Shown: piece after piece, positions 25,199 to 33,757 of the stretch
How positions within the stretch are numbered: the first letter of the stretch is position 1
Layout of the letters: every line of letters begins with the position of its first letter
Made by a program: the position numbers and the translations under genes
Assembly (NCBI RefSeq): GCF_019192965.1
Contig: NZ_JAHTKU010000019.1
Coordinates: forward strand, 178,047 to 242,046
Length of the DNA: 64,000 nucleotides
DNA from: Nocardioides daeguensis
Lineage (GTDB): Bacteria; Actinomycetota; Actinomycetes; Propionibacteriales; Nocardioidaceae
Direction of reading: 5' to 3'
Notes under the pieces: generated by a model
The model's database searches: none
The model's input: the letters and a program-made list of their open reading frames with translations, nothing else
What the model was told of the DNA's origin: nothing

Positions 25199-25962
25199 GA
25201 GTGCGCTCGCTCGAGAAGCCCCGATCGCCTGCGGTTGATGGCACCTCGCATCGACTCGATCGCGGCGCGGAGGCTGCGGACGAATAGCCCGGTGTCGAAA
25301 TGCTTCGGTGGTGCGGCGCCGCGGTGGAACACCGCTGCGGACTCCGCGTCGTCGGCGATCGAGGCAATGACCGGGAGTTCGACGACCGCACTGACTTCCG
25401 CCGCGGCGTAGGGCTGCCCGGCGCCGATCAGCAGAAGACCCGTCTGGCCCAGGTCGAGGCCGGGCTGTGCGACAGCATCGGACCACGCACGAGACGCCGA
25501 CAGCGCAGGAAGGTTTGTGCGGGTCACCAGGAGGGTCAGGTCAGCGCCCAACGTGAGTGGCTCCGGCGCGTGGGCGAGACCGAGCCGACCGCAGTCGACG
25601 ATCACGTCCTGCCCGTTCGACTCCAGTTCGCCAAGGGCTTCCGAAAAAGGGCGCCATACATCGTGGAGGGCATTCGCCTGGCTGCGCGATCGAGTCCCTG
25701 CGATGAAGGACACTTGGGTTCCCGGGATCGGTCGGGCAACCTCTCGCAGGGCGTCGGCGATGGGCGCCGCGGATAGCGCGAGCTCGACGAGGCCAGCGTC
25801 GTACTCATGGCTTCCGCGGAAGTAGCCGGCGAGGATGCCGGAGCCGCCTGTCGGGTCGGCCTCCACGAGCAGGACTGGGCGAGGCCACAGCAGCGAGAGT
25901 CCCACGGCCGTCGTCGTGACCCCGGGGGAACCGGATGCCGATGTCAGGGCGATGACGGCCAT
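25195..25962 (-). CDS. ParA/MinD-like protein of the Tad locus (TadZ-like)
   Basis: 255 residues with the fold markers of a deviant-Walker ATPase: 'ALTSASGSPGVTTTAVGLSL' at the N terminus, 'VLLVEADPTGG' near 30 and 'DVIVDCGRLG' near 120. The P-loop reads GSPGVTTT: the Lys expected in GKGGxGKT/S is absent, as in many TadZ/CpaE localisation proteins. It likely positions the pilus machine rather than segregating DNA. The start lies in a TGATG overlap with the SAF-domain gene. Confidence 0.78.
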   Translation of the reverse strand: MAVIALTSASGSPGVTTTAVGLSLLWPRPVLLVEADPTGGSGILAGYFRGSHEYDAGLVELALSAAPIADALREVARPIPGTQVSFIAGTRSRSQANALHDVWRPFSEALGELESNGQDVIVDCGRLGLAHAPEPLTLGADLTLLVTRTNLPALSASRAWSDAVAQPGLDLGQTGLLLIGAGQPYAAAEVSAVVELPVIASIADDAESAAVFHRGAAPPKHFDTGLFVRSLRAAIESMRGAINRRRSGLLERAHS

Positions 25963-26627
25963 CAGCGATCCCGCGAATCCAGGACCAGAGCGACGTGGCC
26001 GGTCGCGATGCGGGCTGCCAGGACGGCCGCATCCTCGTGCTTGACGAGGAGATCGACCACGGTCCCACCGGTTGCCTCATCGACGTGGACCGCGACCACC
26101 TCAGCCTCGCTGTAGAGCGGGGTGCCGCCGGGGAGGTCGCCGTCCTGGCCTGGCGTGACGATCACCCGCACGTGGTCGCCACTTGAGAGCGCGATGCCGG
26201 GCGACTGGGCGGGCGTGAGCGCAATCCCGACCACGGACTCGCCGTCACTTGGGAGGGAGGCGGCTGAGTACGAGTCCGGAGTCAAGGCTGTGCCCGCAGC
26301 GATGTCGACCGTGGCCCGTTGGCCCACGACAGCTTCGAACTCGTCAGAACTGACCGGCGACAGCGCGGGGTCGGAGCTGATTCGGGCGGTCGTCAGGTCG
26401 CCCTTCTCGATGACCGATCCGCGTTCGATCGTCGTGCGCGCGACCAGGACCTCCTGACTGCTCGACGTTGCAGTCCATGTCCAACCTGCAACGACCGCAC
26501 CGAGACAGATTGCGACGATGCCGATCACGGTCATCCCTGGCCGTCGGCGCAGTTTCGGTGGAGGGGCCGGGGGAGTGCCCGACTCAGTTGCTCGGTCGAT
26601 GGTCGCGTCTCGCGTGGACGTGGTCAT
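25962..26627 (-). CDS. SAF-domain protein of the Tad locus (CpaB-like)
   Basis: 221 residues from ATG 26627. One membrane helix at about 34-55 is followed by 'VLVARTTIERGSVIEKGDLT' and a SAF domain (about 60-125), the arrangement of CpaB/RcpC proteins of Tad pili. The C-terminal part holds a second beta-rich domain ('GDHVRVIVTPG'). The longer frame adds an Arg/Ser leader and is rejected. It overlaps the TadZ-like gene by one base. Confidence 0.8.
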   Translation of the reverse strand: MTTSTRDATIDRATESGTPPAPPPKLRRRPGMTVIGIVAICLGAVVAGWTWTATSSSQEVLVARTTIERGSVIEKGDLTTARISSDPALSPVSSDEFEAVVGQRATVDIAAGTALTPDSYSAASLPSDGESVVGIALTPAQSPGIALSSGDHVRVIVTPGQDGDLPGGTPLYSEAEVVAVHVDEATGGTVVDLLVKHEDAAVLAARIATGHVALVLDSRDR

Positions 26628-26661
26628 GGTTTCCCTCGCTGCTCCCGCGCCTCGGCCCTCG

Positions 26662-27621
26662 TCAGTGGACGAGCACCTGCGCCTCTCCGATCGAGATCTC
26701 GACAGCACGGACCAAGCCGTTCAGCCGGATCGTTCCTGTTTGGCCGGCCCCGGACCACGTGATGACCCAGTCCGACGTGGCGGTGACGGTGTAGTGATCG
26801 CTCGGCTGGTCTGAACTCGACTGCTCGTAGACATGACCGCACGTGGGCGAGCGCCGATCGCCGTACGACGCCTTGTAGGGGGTGCCCGGGCCGGTGCAAA
26901 CGACTTCAGTGCCGTCGCCCATGTCCCAAGTGATTCGGTGGAGCTGAGCTGTGGCGGTCACCGTGATGCCTCCGGCAGAAGCCGATGCATTGATCGGTCC
27001 AACCGTGTGGCTGTCGGGGTTCGCTGCCCACATCCAAACCGGCATCCCCACGATCCCGATGCTGCCGTCGCCAGGCTTCGGCGCGATCCCAATGGTGATC
27101 GCCGACAGGTTCATCTGCTCGATCGCGATCGTTGCGACTTCGCGCGGAGTCGGGCCAGCGCCAGAGTTCGGCGGCGGATCGGCGGACCAGATGTAGATGT
27201 CGATGTCGGTTTGCGGCTGATAACAGCGGTACACCGCGCCGTCTCCTGGCTCGTGTCCCTGCCACGCCGGGTCGCCCGCTGGCGGCTGTGGATCGACGAG
27301 CTGGATGTAGCAGTTGTAGTTGTTCGACCAGTAGCCGTACTCGCTCGAGCAGGGGACCGGGCCGGGCGGCGGCTTGAGGACGTTCTGCTCGGTCCCATCC
27401 CAGTAGCAGGACGCGCCGGAACCCGTGTCCTCCGGGCCGTCATCACCGGGCTCACCGGGCTGGCCGGGCTGCCCAGGAACCTCGACCCAGATCAGGCAGA
27501 CGCCGGTCTCGGGGTCGGTGACTTGGCACTCCGTGTCGGCTGACGTCGGCGCGGCTGCGCTGAGGAGGAAGCTCGCGATCGCGAGTGACAGAACGACGAC
27601 ATCGGCGATCAGGCGTCGCAT
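26662..27621 (-). CDS. Secreted protein with a collagen-like stretch and PKD-like domain
   Basis: 319 residues from ATG 27621. A signal peptide ('VVVLSLAIASFLLSAAAPTS') is followed by a short Gly-Pro-Gln collagen-like stretch (PGQPGQPGEPGDDGP, about 50-64), a Cys/Tyr-rich region ('SEYGYWSNNYNCYIQ') and a C-terminal domain with 'WDMGDGTEVVC' and 'CGHVYEQ', the signature of PKD domains. It is a likely pilus-associated surface protein or adhesin of the Tad system; that role is inferred from its neighbours. It overlaps the end of the lipoprotein gene by 13 bases. Confidence 0.72.
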   Translation of the reverse strand: MRRLIADVVVLSLAIASFLLSAAAPTSADTECQVTDPETGVCLIWVEVPGQPGQPGEPGDDGPEDTGSGASCYWDGTEQNVLKPPPGPVPCSSEYGYWSNNYNCYIQLVDPQPPAGDPAWQGHEPGDGAVYRCYQPQTDIDIYIWSADPPPNSGAGPTPREVATIAIEQMNLSAITIGIAPKPGDGSIGIVGMPVWMWAANPDSHTVGPINASASAGGITVTATAQLHRITWDMGDGTEVVCTGPGTPYKASYGDRRSPTCGHVYEQSSSDQPSDHYTVTATSDWVITWSGAGQTGTIRLNGLVRAVEISIGEAQVLVH

Positions 27622-28217
27622 GGCGTTCGCTCGATGTCCTGGCTCGAGGCAACTCGCCACGCGCCATCGGGATCGGAGTCCCACTCATAGTTCGAGACCG
27701 AGTACCGGATCCAGCCGGTGTCCGGTCGGTTCGGGGTCACGGCGGACTTGCCGTCCGCATCGAGCACGTCGACGTCGCTGACGTCGAAGCACACATCGAC
27801 TTGAACGGTCGGCACCTTGCCGGCCTGCGGATCGGAGTTGTCAAGGTTGACCGACTCGACCTTCACCTCGACGACCTTCGTCTCGCCGACCTGGTGGAGG
27901 CCCTGCTTGCGCTCCCGCTTGAACAGCGTCTGCTGGGTCGACAGTTCGGTGCTAATCGCGACAGACGCGAGCCGGCTCAGCGGCTTCGTCGGATCCTGAC
28001 GCAACTCGTTGCGGACCGCGTAGTAGTTCGCGATCGTCTCGGTGGCCGCCGCGGTGGCCGCATCCGAGGGTGATGTCGGCGTCGAACTCGGGGAGCTCGA
28101 CGCCGTGGGTTCGGAACGCGGATCGCTCGGCTCCGAGTCGTCCTTGGCACACGACGTCCCGGCGATCAGCAGCAGTGCTGCGGTCGCGAGTGAGAGTGCT
28201 CCTCGTGAGTTCGTCAT
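27609..28217 (-). CDS. Putative lipoprotein
   Basis: 202 residues. Signal sequence with lipobox 'LIAGTSC' (Cys about 23), then a Ser/Pro/Thr-rich linker and an NTF2-like sized domain (about 55-200) ending with a Cys. It is the first gene of the minus-strand Tad operon, facing away from the relaxase across a 337-base intergenic region. Probable surface accessory of the pilus or conjugation machine. Confidence 0.7.
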   Translation of the reverse strand: MTNSRGALSLATAALLLIAGTSCAKDDSEPSDPRSEPTASSSPSSTPTSPSDAATAAATETIANYYAVRNELRQDPTKPLSRLASVAISTELSTQQTLFKRERKQGLHQVGETKVVEVKVESVNLDNSDPQAGKVPTVQVDVCFDVSDVDVLDADGKSAVTPNRPDTGWIRYSVSNYEWDSDPDGAWRVASSQDIERTPCDA

Positions 28218-28554
28218 GCCCGAGTCCTTGCAGAACTCCCCGAGATCGAACCCGAGGACTCAGCAAGCGACGTCCTGCCGGCGGTCCGGCAAGGGCGCCG
28301 CCTCGTCCATTCAGCCACTGCTGTCTCAGTTACGCAACCTCTCCCCATCTCGCCACTCCTCCCGATCGATGCCGTTGCTGTCATCCCGTAGGTGTCGCAC
28401 GGCGCCCGTCCCGCCTCGGCGGCAGCCTCGAATTCGTCCTACACCTCTTGCAGAACGAGGGCCGTAGGTCGGCGCGGTCAACTGTGGATGGACCCGCACC
28501 AACTCGGCCTGTGGACCAACCACGACACCTCACGGCCAAGGAGGTGATGCCTTG
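28218..28554. other. Intergenic region with hairpins; candidate oriT and divergent promoters
   Basis: 337 bases without a gene, between the Tad operon and the relaxase. It contains a perfect hairpin TGCCGG-CGGT-CCGGCA (28276-28291), an interrupted inverted repeat CCTAC (28438-28442) / GTAGG (28464-28468) enclosing CTC/GAG, and a distant 8-base pair AGGTGTCG (28390-28397) / CGACACCT before the ribosome-binding site. Position next to a MobF gene is typical of oriT, but the nic site cannot be identified by eye. Promoters for both operons should also lie here. Confidence 0.42.
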
Positions 28555-31500
28555 ATGACCGTCTCGATGCGCGTGATGTCGGCCGGTGTTGGCTACCAAT
28601 ACCTGCTGCGGAGCGTGGCAGCGGGCGACGGCAACCGACACCTTTCGACTCCGCTGACCCGCTATTACTCAGAGACTGGGACGCCGCCCGGTCGGTGGTT
28701 GGGATCGGGCCTTCATGCCTTTGGCCATGGCGACATCCGGAGCGGTGATCCGGTAACCGAGCACCAGCTAGCACTGCTCCTCGGGATGGGGCGCGACCCC
28801 GTGAGCGGGCAGCCCCTGGGACGCGCGTTTCCTGACCTTGGAGGCGAGCCGACTGACTACGGCTCGGACGTTGCGATGTCGGCGCGCCGGGCGGTCGCGG
28901 GGTTCGACCTGACGTTCAGCGTGCCGAAGTCTGTCTCCGCGCTGTGGGGCGTGGCCGACGCCGGCACCCAGGCGCTGCTCGTCGAGGCTCACCACGACGC
29001 CGCCGCCGAGGTGCTCGATCTTCTCGAGCGCGAAGTCGCCGCCACGCGCAGGGGAGTGAGCGCTGGCAACGGCGCGGTCGCTCAGGCGGACGTCGTGGGC
29101 ATTGCCGCGACGGCGTACGACCATTGGGACTCAAGGCTCGGCGATCCACAGCTTCATACACATGTCGTGGTCTCCAACAAGGTCCGGACGGTCGAGGACG
29201 GGCGCTGGCGCAGCCTGGACGGGCGCCCTCTCCATGCATCGGTCGTCGCGCTCTCTGAGCACTACAACGCGCTTGTGGCCGACAGGCTCACACGCCTGTT
29301 CGGAATCGAGTGGGAGGAACGGGCGCGAGGGGACGGACGGTCGCCCTCGTGGGAGTTGGCGCCCGTACCAAGCGAACTCATCCATGAGTTCTCGTCGCGG
29401 TCGCGGGGCATTGAGTTGGAGACCGACCGACTGGTTGCGGAGTACGTCGCGCAGTTTGGCAAGCGGCCGACGAGCGCGACTGTCATCCGGCTCCGTGCGC
29501 AAGCCACGCTTGCGACGCGTCCGGAGAAGCGGATCCGCTCTCTCGCCGATCTCACCGGTGAATGGCGAGGACGGGCGCGGTCGATTCTTGGGACGGGCGC
29601 TCCAGAGTGGGCGCGTCAGATCACGTCCGGAGGGGGCGCCCGTCCTACCCCGGCGTGCCTGCTCCGCGCGGACGATGTGCCCCATGACGTGGTGGAGGAC
29701 CTGGCGGTCGCGGTCATCGACAAAGTGGGTGAGAAGCGCTCGACGTGGCGCCACTGGAACCTGTGGGCGGAGGCATCGCGACAGACCATGGGCTGGCGCT
29801 TCGCGTCAGCCGACGATCGCGAGACCGTGATCGGCCAACTGGTCGCGGAAGCAAAGGCGCAGTCGCTGTGCCTAACTCCACCGGAGCTCGCGAGTGTTCC
29901 GAAGACCTTCCGACGGAAGGACGGCTCGTCGAGGTTCCGTCCTCGCCACAGTTCCGTCTATTCATCCCGCGCGTTGCTCGCCGCCGAGGATCGCCTCCTC
30001 GCCTTGAGTCGCGGCCGTGGCGCGCCGACCGCAGATGCAGCGCGGATGGGCCTCGAGGTTGGGCCGGGCAAGGACCATCACCTCTTGAGCGAAAACCAGA
30101 CCAAAGCCCTGGCGAGCGTCGCCGAGTCCGGGCGCCGGCTCGACGTGCTCGTCGGGCCAGCAGGTGCGGGCAAGACGACTGCGATGAAGGCACTTCAAAC
30201 GGCGTGGATTGCCGAGCATGGTCGAGGCAGCGTCGTGGGGCTGGCGCCCAGCGCCGTGGCCGCGCAGGTGCTCTCCGAGGACCTGGGCATCGATTGCGAG
30301 AACACCGCGAAGTGGCTTCATGAGCATGACCGCGGACGCGCAGCCCTCTCCTCAGGGCAACTGGTCATCGTCGACGAGGCGACGCTCGCCGGAACCCTCG
30401 CGCTTGATCGCATCTGTGGGGTCGCTGCCGAAGCAGGCGCCAAGGTTCTCCTCGTCGGCGACTGGGCACAACTCCAGTCTGTGGACGCTGGCGGCGCCTT
30501 CTCGTTGCTGGTGAACGACCGAATCGATGTTCCAGAGCTCGCCGAGGTCCATCGCTTCGTCAACGGCTGGGAGCGTGACGCCTCGCTCGACCTGCGCTTG
30601 GGGCGCAGTGAGGTGATCGATGCATACGCCAGCCACGACAGGATCCGTGAGGGCACCACCGAAGCCATGGCGGATGAGGCCTACACCGCGTGGCGAGCCG
30701 ATATCGGAGCAGGGCGCTCCAGCATCCTCGTGACCGAAGCAACCCGCTCGGTCTTCGAACTCAACAAGCGCGCACGAGCCGAACGGATCCTCGACGGCGA
30801 CACGGCAGCCTCGACCGAGGTGCGGCTGGTCGACGGCAGCCACGCGTCCGAAGGCGACATCGTGATCACCCGGCGCAACGATCGTCGGCTCAAGCCGCTT
30901 CGTGGCGGATGGGTCCGCAACGGCGACCGCTGGCAGGTCATGCATGTGGGCAAAGACGGCTCGGCAGACGTACGCCGAATCTCCGGAAGCGGACACGGGA
31001 CAGTCACCCTGCCGGCGGCGTACGTCGCAGAGCATGTCGACCTTGGGTATGCCGTCACAGCCCACCGAGCACAGGGCATCACTGTCGACACTTCGCACGT
31101 GGTGGTCTCAGGGACCACGACGCGGGAGAACCTGTACGTCTCTATGACTCGCGGTCGCGAGTCCAATATCGCGTACGTCGCGCTCGACCAGCCTGACGAG
31201 AGCCATTCCGCACCCGAGCCTGCCGAGGTCACTGCTCGGACGGTGCTCTACGGCGTCCTCCAGCACTCGGGTGTCGAACTCTCCGCTCACCAGATGATTC
31301 GCGCCGAGCAGGATCAGTGGGGCTCAATCGCCCAGCTCGCGGCCGAGTACGAGACGATTGCGGCGGTCGCCCAGAGGGATCGGTGGATCGAGCTTCTCGA
31401 TCAATCCGGGCTGACGCGCGACCAGGTCGACCGGGTCGTTGGGTCCGACTCCTTTGGTCCGCTAACTGCAGAGCTGCGCCGCGCGGAGTCGAGCCATCTC

Positions 31501-32058
31501 GACATCGCGACCATTCTCCCGCGAGTCGTGGCTCGGCGCGGATTCGGAGATGCCATCGACATCGGCGCGGTCCTCATCAGCCGCCTGCGGCATGAGTCGC
31601 GACGCACAGGCCGTGGCAAGCGGACGATCGAGCCTCAGCTGATCGCCGGGTTGATCCCGGTGGCAGGTGGCGCGATGGAGGAGGAGATGGCCCTGGCGCT
31701 TCGTGAGCGGGCGCGGCTGATCGAGCGCCGGACACAGGAACTTGTCGAGGCCGAGGTCGACTCGGCCGGGCCGTGGGTCGCGAAGGTTGGCCCTGGACCG
31801 GATGAACCCGCGGAGCGAGCTCGGTGGCTTCGCGAACTGGGCGCTATCGCCGCGTACCGCGCTCGCTACGGCATCACGTCGCGGAGGCTCCTTGGGGAGG
31901 AGCCGACGACCGAGGCCCAGCGGACCGATGCGGCACGTGCGGAGCAAGCCGTCCGGCGGGCTCGCGCCGTTGCCCGAGAGGCTGGACGGAGTCGTCGAGA
32001 GTCGAGATCCACAGCGCCGCGGTGGGAGGCAGTTATCCACCGCCCCGGGGAGCGATGA
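28555..32058 (+). CDS. MobF-family relaxase with TraA/TrwC-type helicase
   Basis: 1167 residues. The N-terminal TrwC relaxase domain has the catalytic Tyr pair in 'LTRYYSETGTPPGRW' (about 36) and the HUH-type metal motif 'QLHTHVVVSNKV' (about 200). An SF1 helicase follows: Walker A 'VGPAGAGKTTAMKAL' (about 532), 'VIVDEATLAG' (about 604) and the late 'GYAVTAHRAQGITVDTSHVV'. It would nick oriT, stay bound to the 5' end and unwind the strand for transfer. An almost perfect Shine-Dalgarno AAGGAGGTG at 28539-28547 sets the start at ATG 28555; TTG 28552 is an alternative. The C-terminal 250 residues are helical, as in the family. Confidence 0.92.
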   Translation: MTVSMRVMSAGVGYQYLLRSVAAGDGNRHLSTPLTRYYSETGTPPGRWLGSGLHAFGHGDIRSGDPVTEHQLALLLGMGRDPVSGQPLGRAFPDLGGEPTDYGSDVAMSARRAVAGFDLTFSVPKSVSALWGVADAGTQALLVEAHHDAAAEVLDLLEREVAATRRGVSAGNGAVAQADVVGIAATAYDHWDSRLGDPQLHTHVVVSNKVRTVEDGRWRSLDGRPLHASVVALSEHYNALVADRLTRLFGIEWEERARGDGRSPSWELAPVPSELIHEFSSRSRGIELETDRLVAEYVAQFGKRPTSATVIRLRAQATLATRPEKRIRSLADLTGEWRGRARSILGTGAPEWARQITSGGGARPTPACLLRADDVPHDVVEDLAVAVIDKVGEKRSTWRHWNLWAEASRQTMGWRFASADDRETVIGQLVAEAKAQSLCLTPPELASVPKTFRRKDGSSRFRPRHSSVYSSRALLAAEDRLLALSRGRGAPTADAARMGLEVGPGKDHHLLSENQTKALASVAESGRRLDVLVGPAGAGKTTAMKALQTAWIAEHGRGSVVGLAPSAVAAQVLSEDLGIDCENTAKWLHEHDRGRAALSSGQLVIVDEATLAGTLALDRICGVAAEAGAKVLLVGDWAQLQSVDAGGAFSLLVNDRIDVPELAEVHRFVNGWERDASLDLRLGRSEVIDAYASHDRIREGTTEAMADEAYTAWRADIGAGRSSILVTEATRSVFELNKRARAERILDGDTAASTEVRLVDGSHASEGDIVITRRNDRRLKPLRGGWVRNGDRWQVMHVGKDGSADVRRISGSGHGTVTLPAAYVAEHVDLGYAVTAHRAQGITVDTSHVVVSGTTTRENLYVSMTRGRESNIAYVALDQPDESHSAPEPAEVTARTVLYGVLQHSGVELSAHQMIRAEQDQWGSIAQLAAEYETIAAVAQRDRWIELLDQSGLTRDQVDRVVGSDSFGPLTAELRRAESSHLDIATILPRVVARRGFGDAIDIGAVLISRLRHESRRTGRGKRTIEPQLIAGLIPVAGGAMEEEMALALRERARLIERRTQELVEAEVDSAGPWVAKVGPGPDEPAERARWLRELGAIAAYRARYGITSRRLLGEEPTTEAQRTDAARAEQAVRRARAVAREAGRSRRESRSTAPRWEAVIHRPGER

Positions 32059-32112
32059 CTGGCGAAAGTCCGAGTGGACGGATGGTCGAGGTGACCGAAC
32101 GAGGAGATCTCG

Positions 32113-32430
32113 ATGCTTGCCATGTTGTGGAATCTCAGTGCCGCGATCCGTGGCTACCTTCGCTTCTACATGCCGACGAACCGAGCGCTCGACTGGATGC
32201 GGACAGCGCGAGGAGTGGGGTGGGCCGTTCCCATCGCGCTCCTCGCTGTGCCGGCGTACCTAGCGGCTGTTGCCATCGCCTCTGAGTTGGCAGAGCGGCC
32301 AGGCCTCGCATGGCTGAACATGCTTGTGCTCCTCTTCTTCTGGAACGCCGCGAAGTTCGCGTGGATGGCGGTCCTTAGCCTGCCGGTGTGGCTGAGCCGC
32401 TTCGTCGCTTTCGTCCGTACGTCCTCCTGA
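32113..32430 (+). CDS. Small membrane protein downstream of the relaxase
   Basis: 105 residues with two strong hydrophobic segments (about 37-58 and 66-94) and basic N and C termini. GAGGAG at 32101-32106 is a good ribosome-binding site, 6 bases before ATG 32113. It lies 54 bases after the relaxase stop and is probably in its operon. Small two-helix proteins often accompany actinobacterial relaxase genes. The 3' end overlaps the convergent GIY-YIG gene by 56 bases. Confidence 0.65.
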   Translation: MLAMLWNLSAAIRGYLRFYMPTNRALDWMRTARGVGWAVPIALLAVPAYLAAVAIASELAERPGLAWLNMLVLLFFWNAAKFAWMAVLSLPVWLSRFVAFVRTSS

Positions 32431-33709
32431 GAGCGGAAAGTTGGACCCTGAGAGGGTTTCGCTCGACCTTGTCGAGATTCAACGGCGGATCCAAGTGCCG
32501 CAGCACCTCGGTCTCCACCCGACCTAGGCTGTCGGCGTCCGCGACGGGGACCGCGATCAGCCGAAGGTGTTCGTGCATCCACGTCGTTAAGGCGGGCTCG
32601 TCGATCTCCCGTTCACCCCGCGACGCGGCGATGACGGACCCGAGGCTCAGCCGGAAGGTCGAGAACTCATGTCGCCCGCCGAGATGCATCGTCTTGATGC
32701 GGCCCCACAGGGTGTTCTTCGACTTCCCGCCGCCGGAGCGCGTGGCGCCGGCCAATCCGGCGTAGATGAGCCCAGGTTCGACCTCGGCTCGGAGCCCGGC
32801 CGACAGGTCGGCGGCGCCCGACACGTCGACCCACCAGCTGTAGAGCCCGGGGGAGCGATATGACGCCGCGCCGGACTCAAGAAACTCGGTCGGCGAGATC
32901 GACCGGTCGGCCGCGAGCAGGCCCCCGATCAACTCGCCGATGTTCGCATCGGCCGATGGCGGTGTCGGCTCGATCGAATGGTCCCCGTACCAAGCGAGCC
33001 GAGACCCTATTGGGAGACCTCTAAGCGGTTCCACCACCTGGGCGCGCGCCGCACGGAGTCCGTCGCGGATTGGATCCGCGTACGCCGCACCTGCATGGAC
33101 TTCGACAGTGATGCCGTCGAGTGATCCGAGAGCCGCCAGGAGCGATTCGACAACGTCGGCGCCCCATTTGCGGCGGTACTCGCGAGGGGTGTCGCTGAGC
33201 CGGAGGTCGTACGGCTCCAGCTCTTCGTCGGGCGCGACGAGTCCGTGTTCTGCAGAAAGAATGAACCAGGGCACGCCGAGGCGTTCGGCGTACGCCCTGC
33301 CTTTCCGAAACAGTGCCGAGACGTAGAGGTCCTTCGCCGGCGCTGCGGTTGGGAGCTTTCGCTTCGCGCAGCCGATCAGGACGACATCTCCCGGCGATGA
33401 CCGGTCAGCTTGGGCGGATGGACTGGAGCGCGGCGCGGGCTTGCGTGGGGGAGCGCCTGTGCGGACGAAGGTCACGGACTCTCCGACTCTCACGTCGGTG
33501 GTCGAGAACCCGCGCCAGCCGGTTCGAGCCCCCTTCCAGAAGGCACTGTGTGCGTAAGCGGAGTGAGGGAGTCCATGGACAAGCGCTTCGAGCTCCGCCC
33601 AGGTGAACGTCGCCGAATGCTCGACCTGAGCCAGGATGGTGCGTAGGGGAGTCCAGTCGGCCACCCGACGAGTCTGTCCCACGGTGGGGGAGTCCGCATT
33701 CAGACTCAT
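32375..33709 (-). CDS. DUF7662-DUF6884-GIY-YIG fusion protein
   Basis: 444 residues with three recognisable parts. Residues 18-82 ('FTWAELEALVHGLPHSAY' to 'GESVTFVR') match the DUF7662 helical domain. Residues 105-240 ('DVVLIGCAKRKL', 'LFRKGRAYAERLGVPWFILS', 'AEHGLVAPDEELEPYD') match DUF6884, a YaaA-like family. Residues 285-430 look like a GIY-YIG nuclease: 'GLYSWWV', 'GLIYAGLAG' and a late 'RVETEVLRHLDPPLN' with the conserved Glu and Asn. It is divergent from the DISARM operon and only 48 bases from its start, so the two may share regulation. A nuclease role in defence is inference. Domain assignments are from memory of family patterns. Confidence 0.65.
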   Translation of the reverse strand: MSLNADSPTVGQTRRVADWTPLRTILAQVEHSATFTWAELEALVHGLPHSAYAHSAFWKGARTGWRGFSTTDVRVGESVTFVRTGAPPRKPAPRSSPSAQADRSSPGDVVLIGCAKRKLPTAAPAKDLYVSALFRKGRAYAERLGVPWFILSAEHGLVAPDEELEPYDLRLSDTPREYRRKWGADVVESLLAALGSLDGITVEVHAGAAYADPIRDGLRAARAQVVEPLRGLPIGSRLAWYGDHSIEPTPPSADANIGELIGGLLAADRSISPTEFLESGAASYRSPGLYSWWVDVSGAADLSAGLRAEVEPGLIYAGLAGATRSGGGKSKNTLWGRIKTMHLGGRHEFSTFRLSLGSVIAASRGEREIDEPALTTWMHEHLRLIAVPVADADSLGRVETEVLRHLDPPLNLDKVERNPLRVQLSALRRTYGRKRRSGSATPAG

Positions 33710-33757
33710 GGCAACGTTCGGGCCATTTCCGTCGGGACTCGCAGATAGGTTTCTGCT

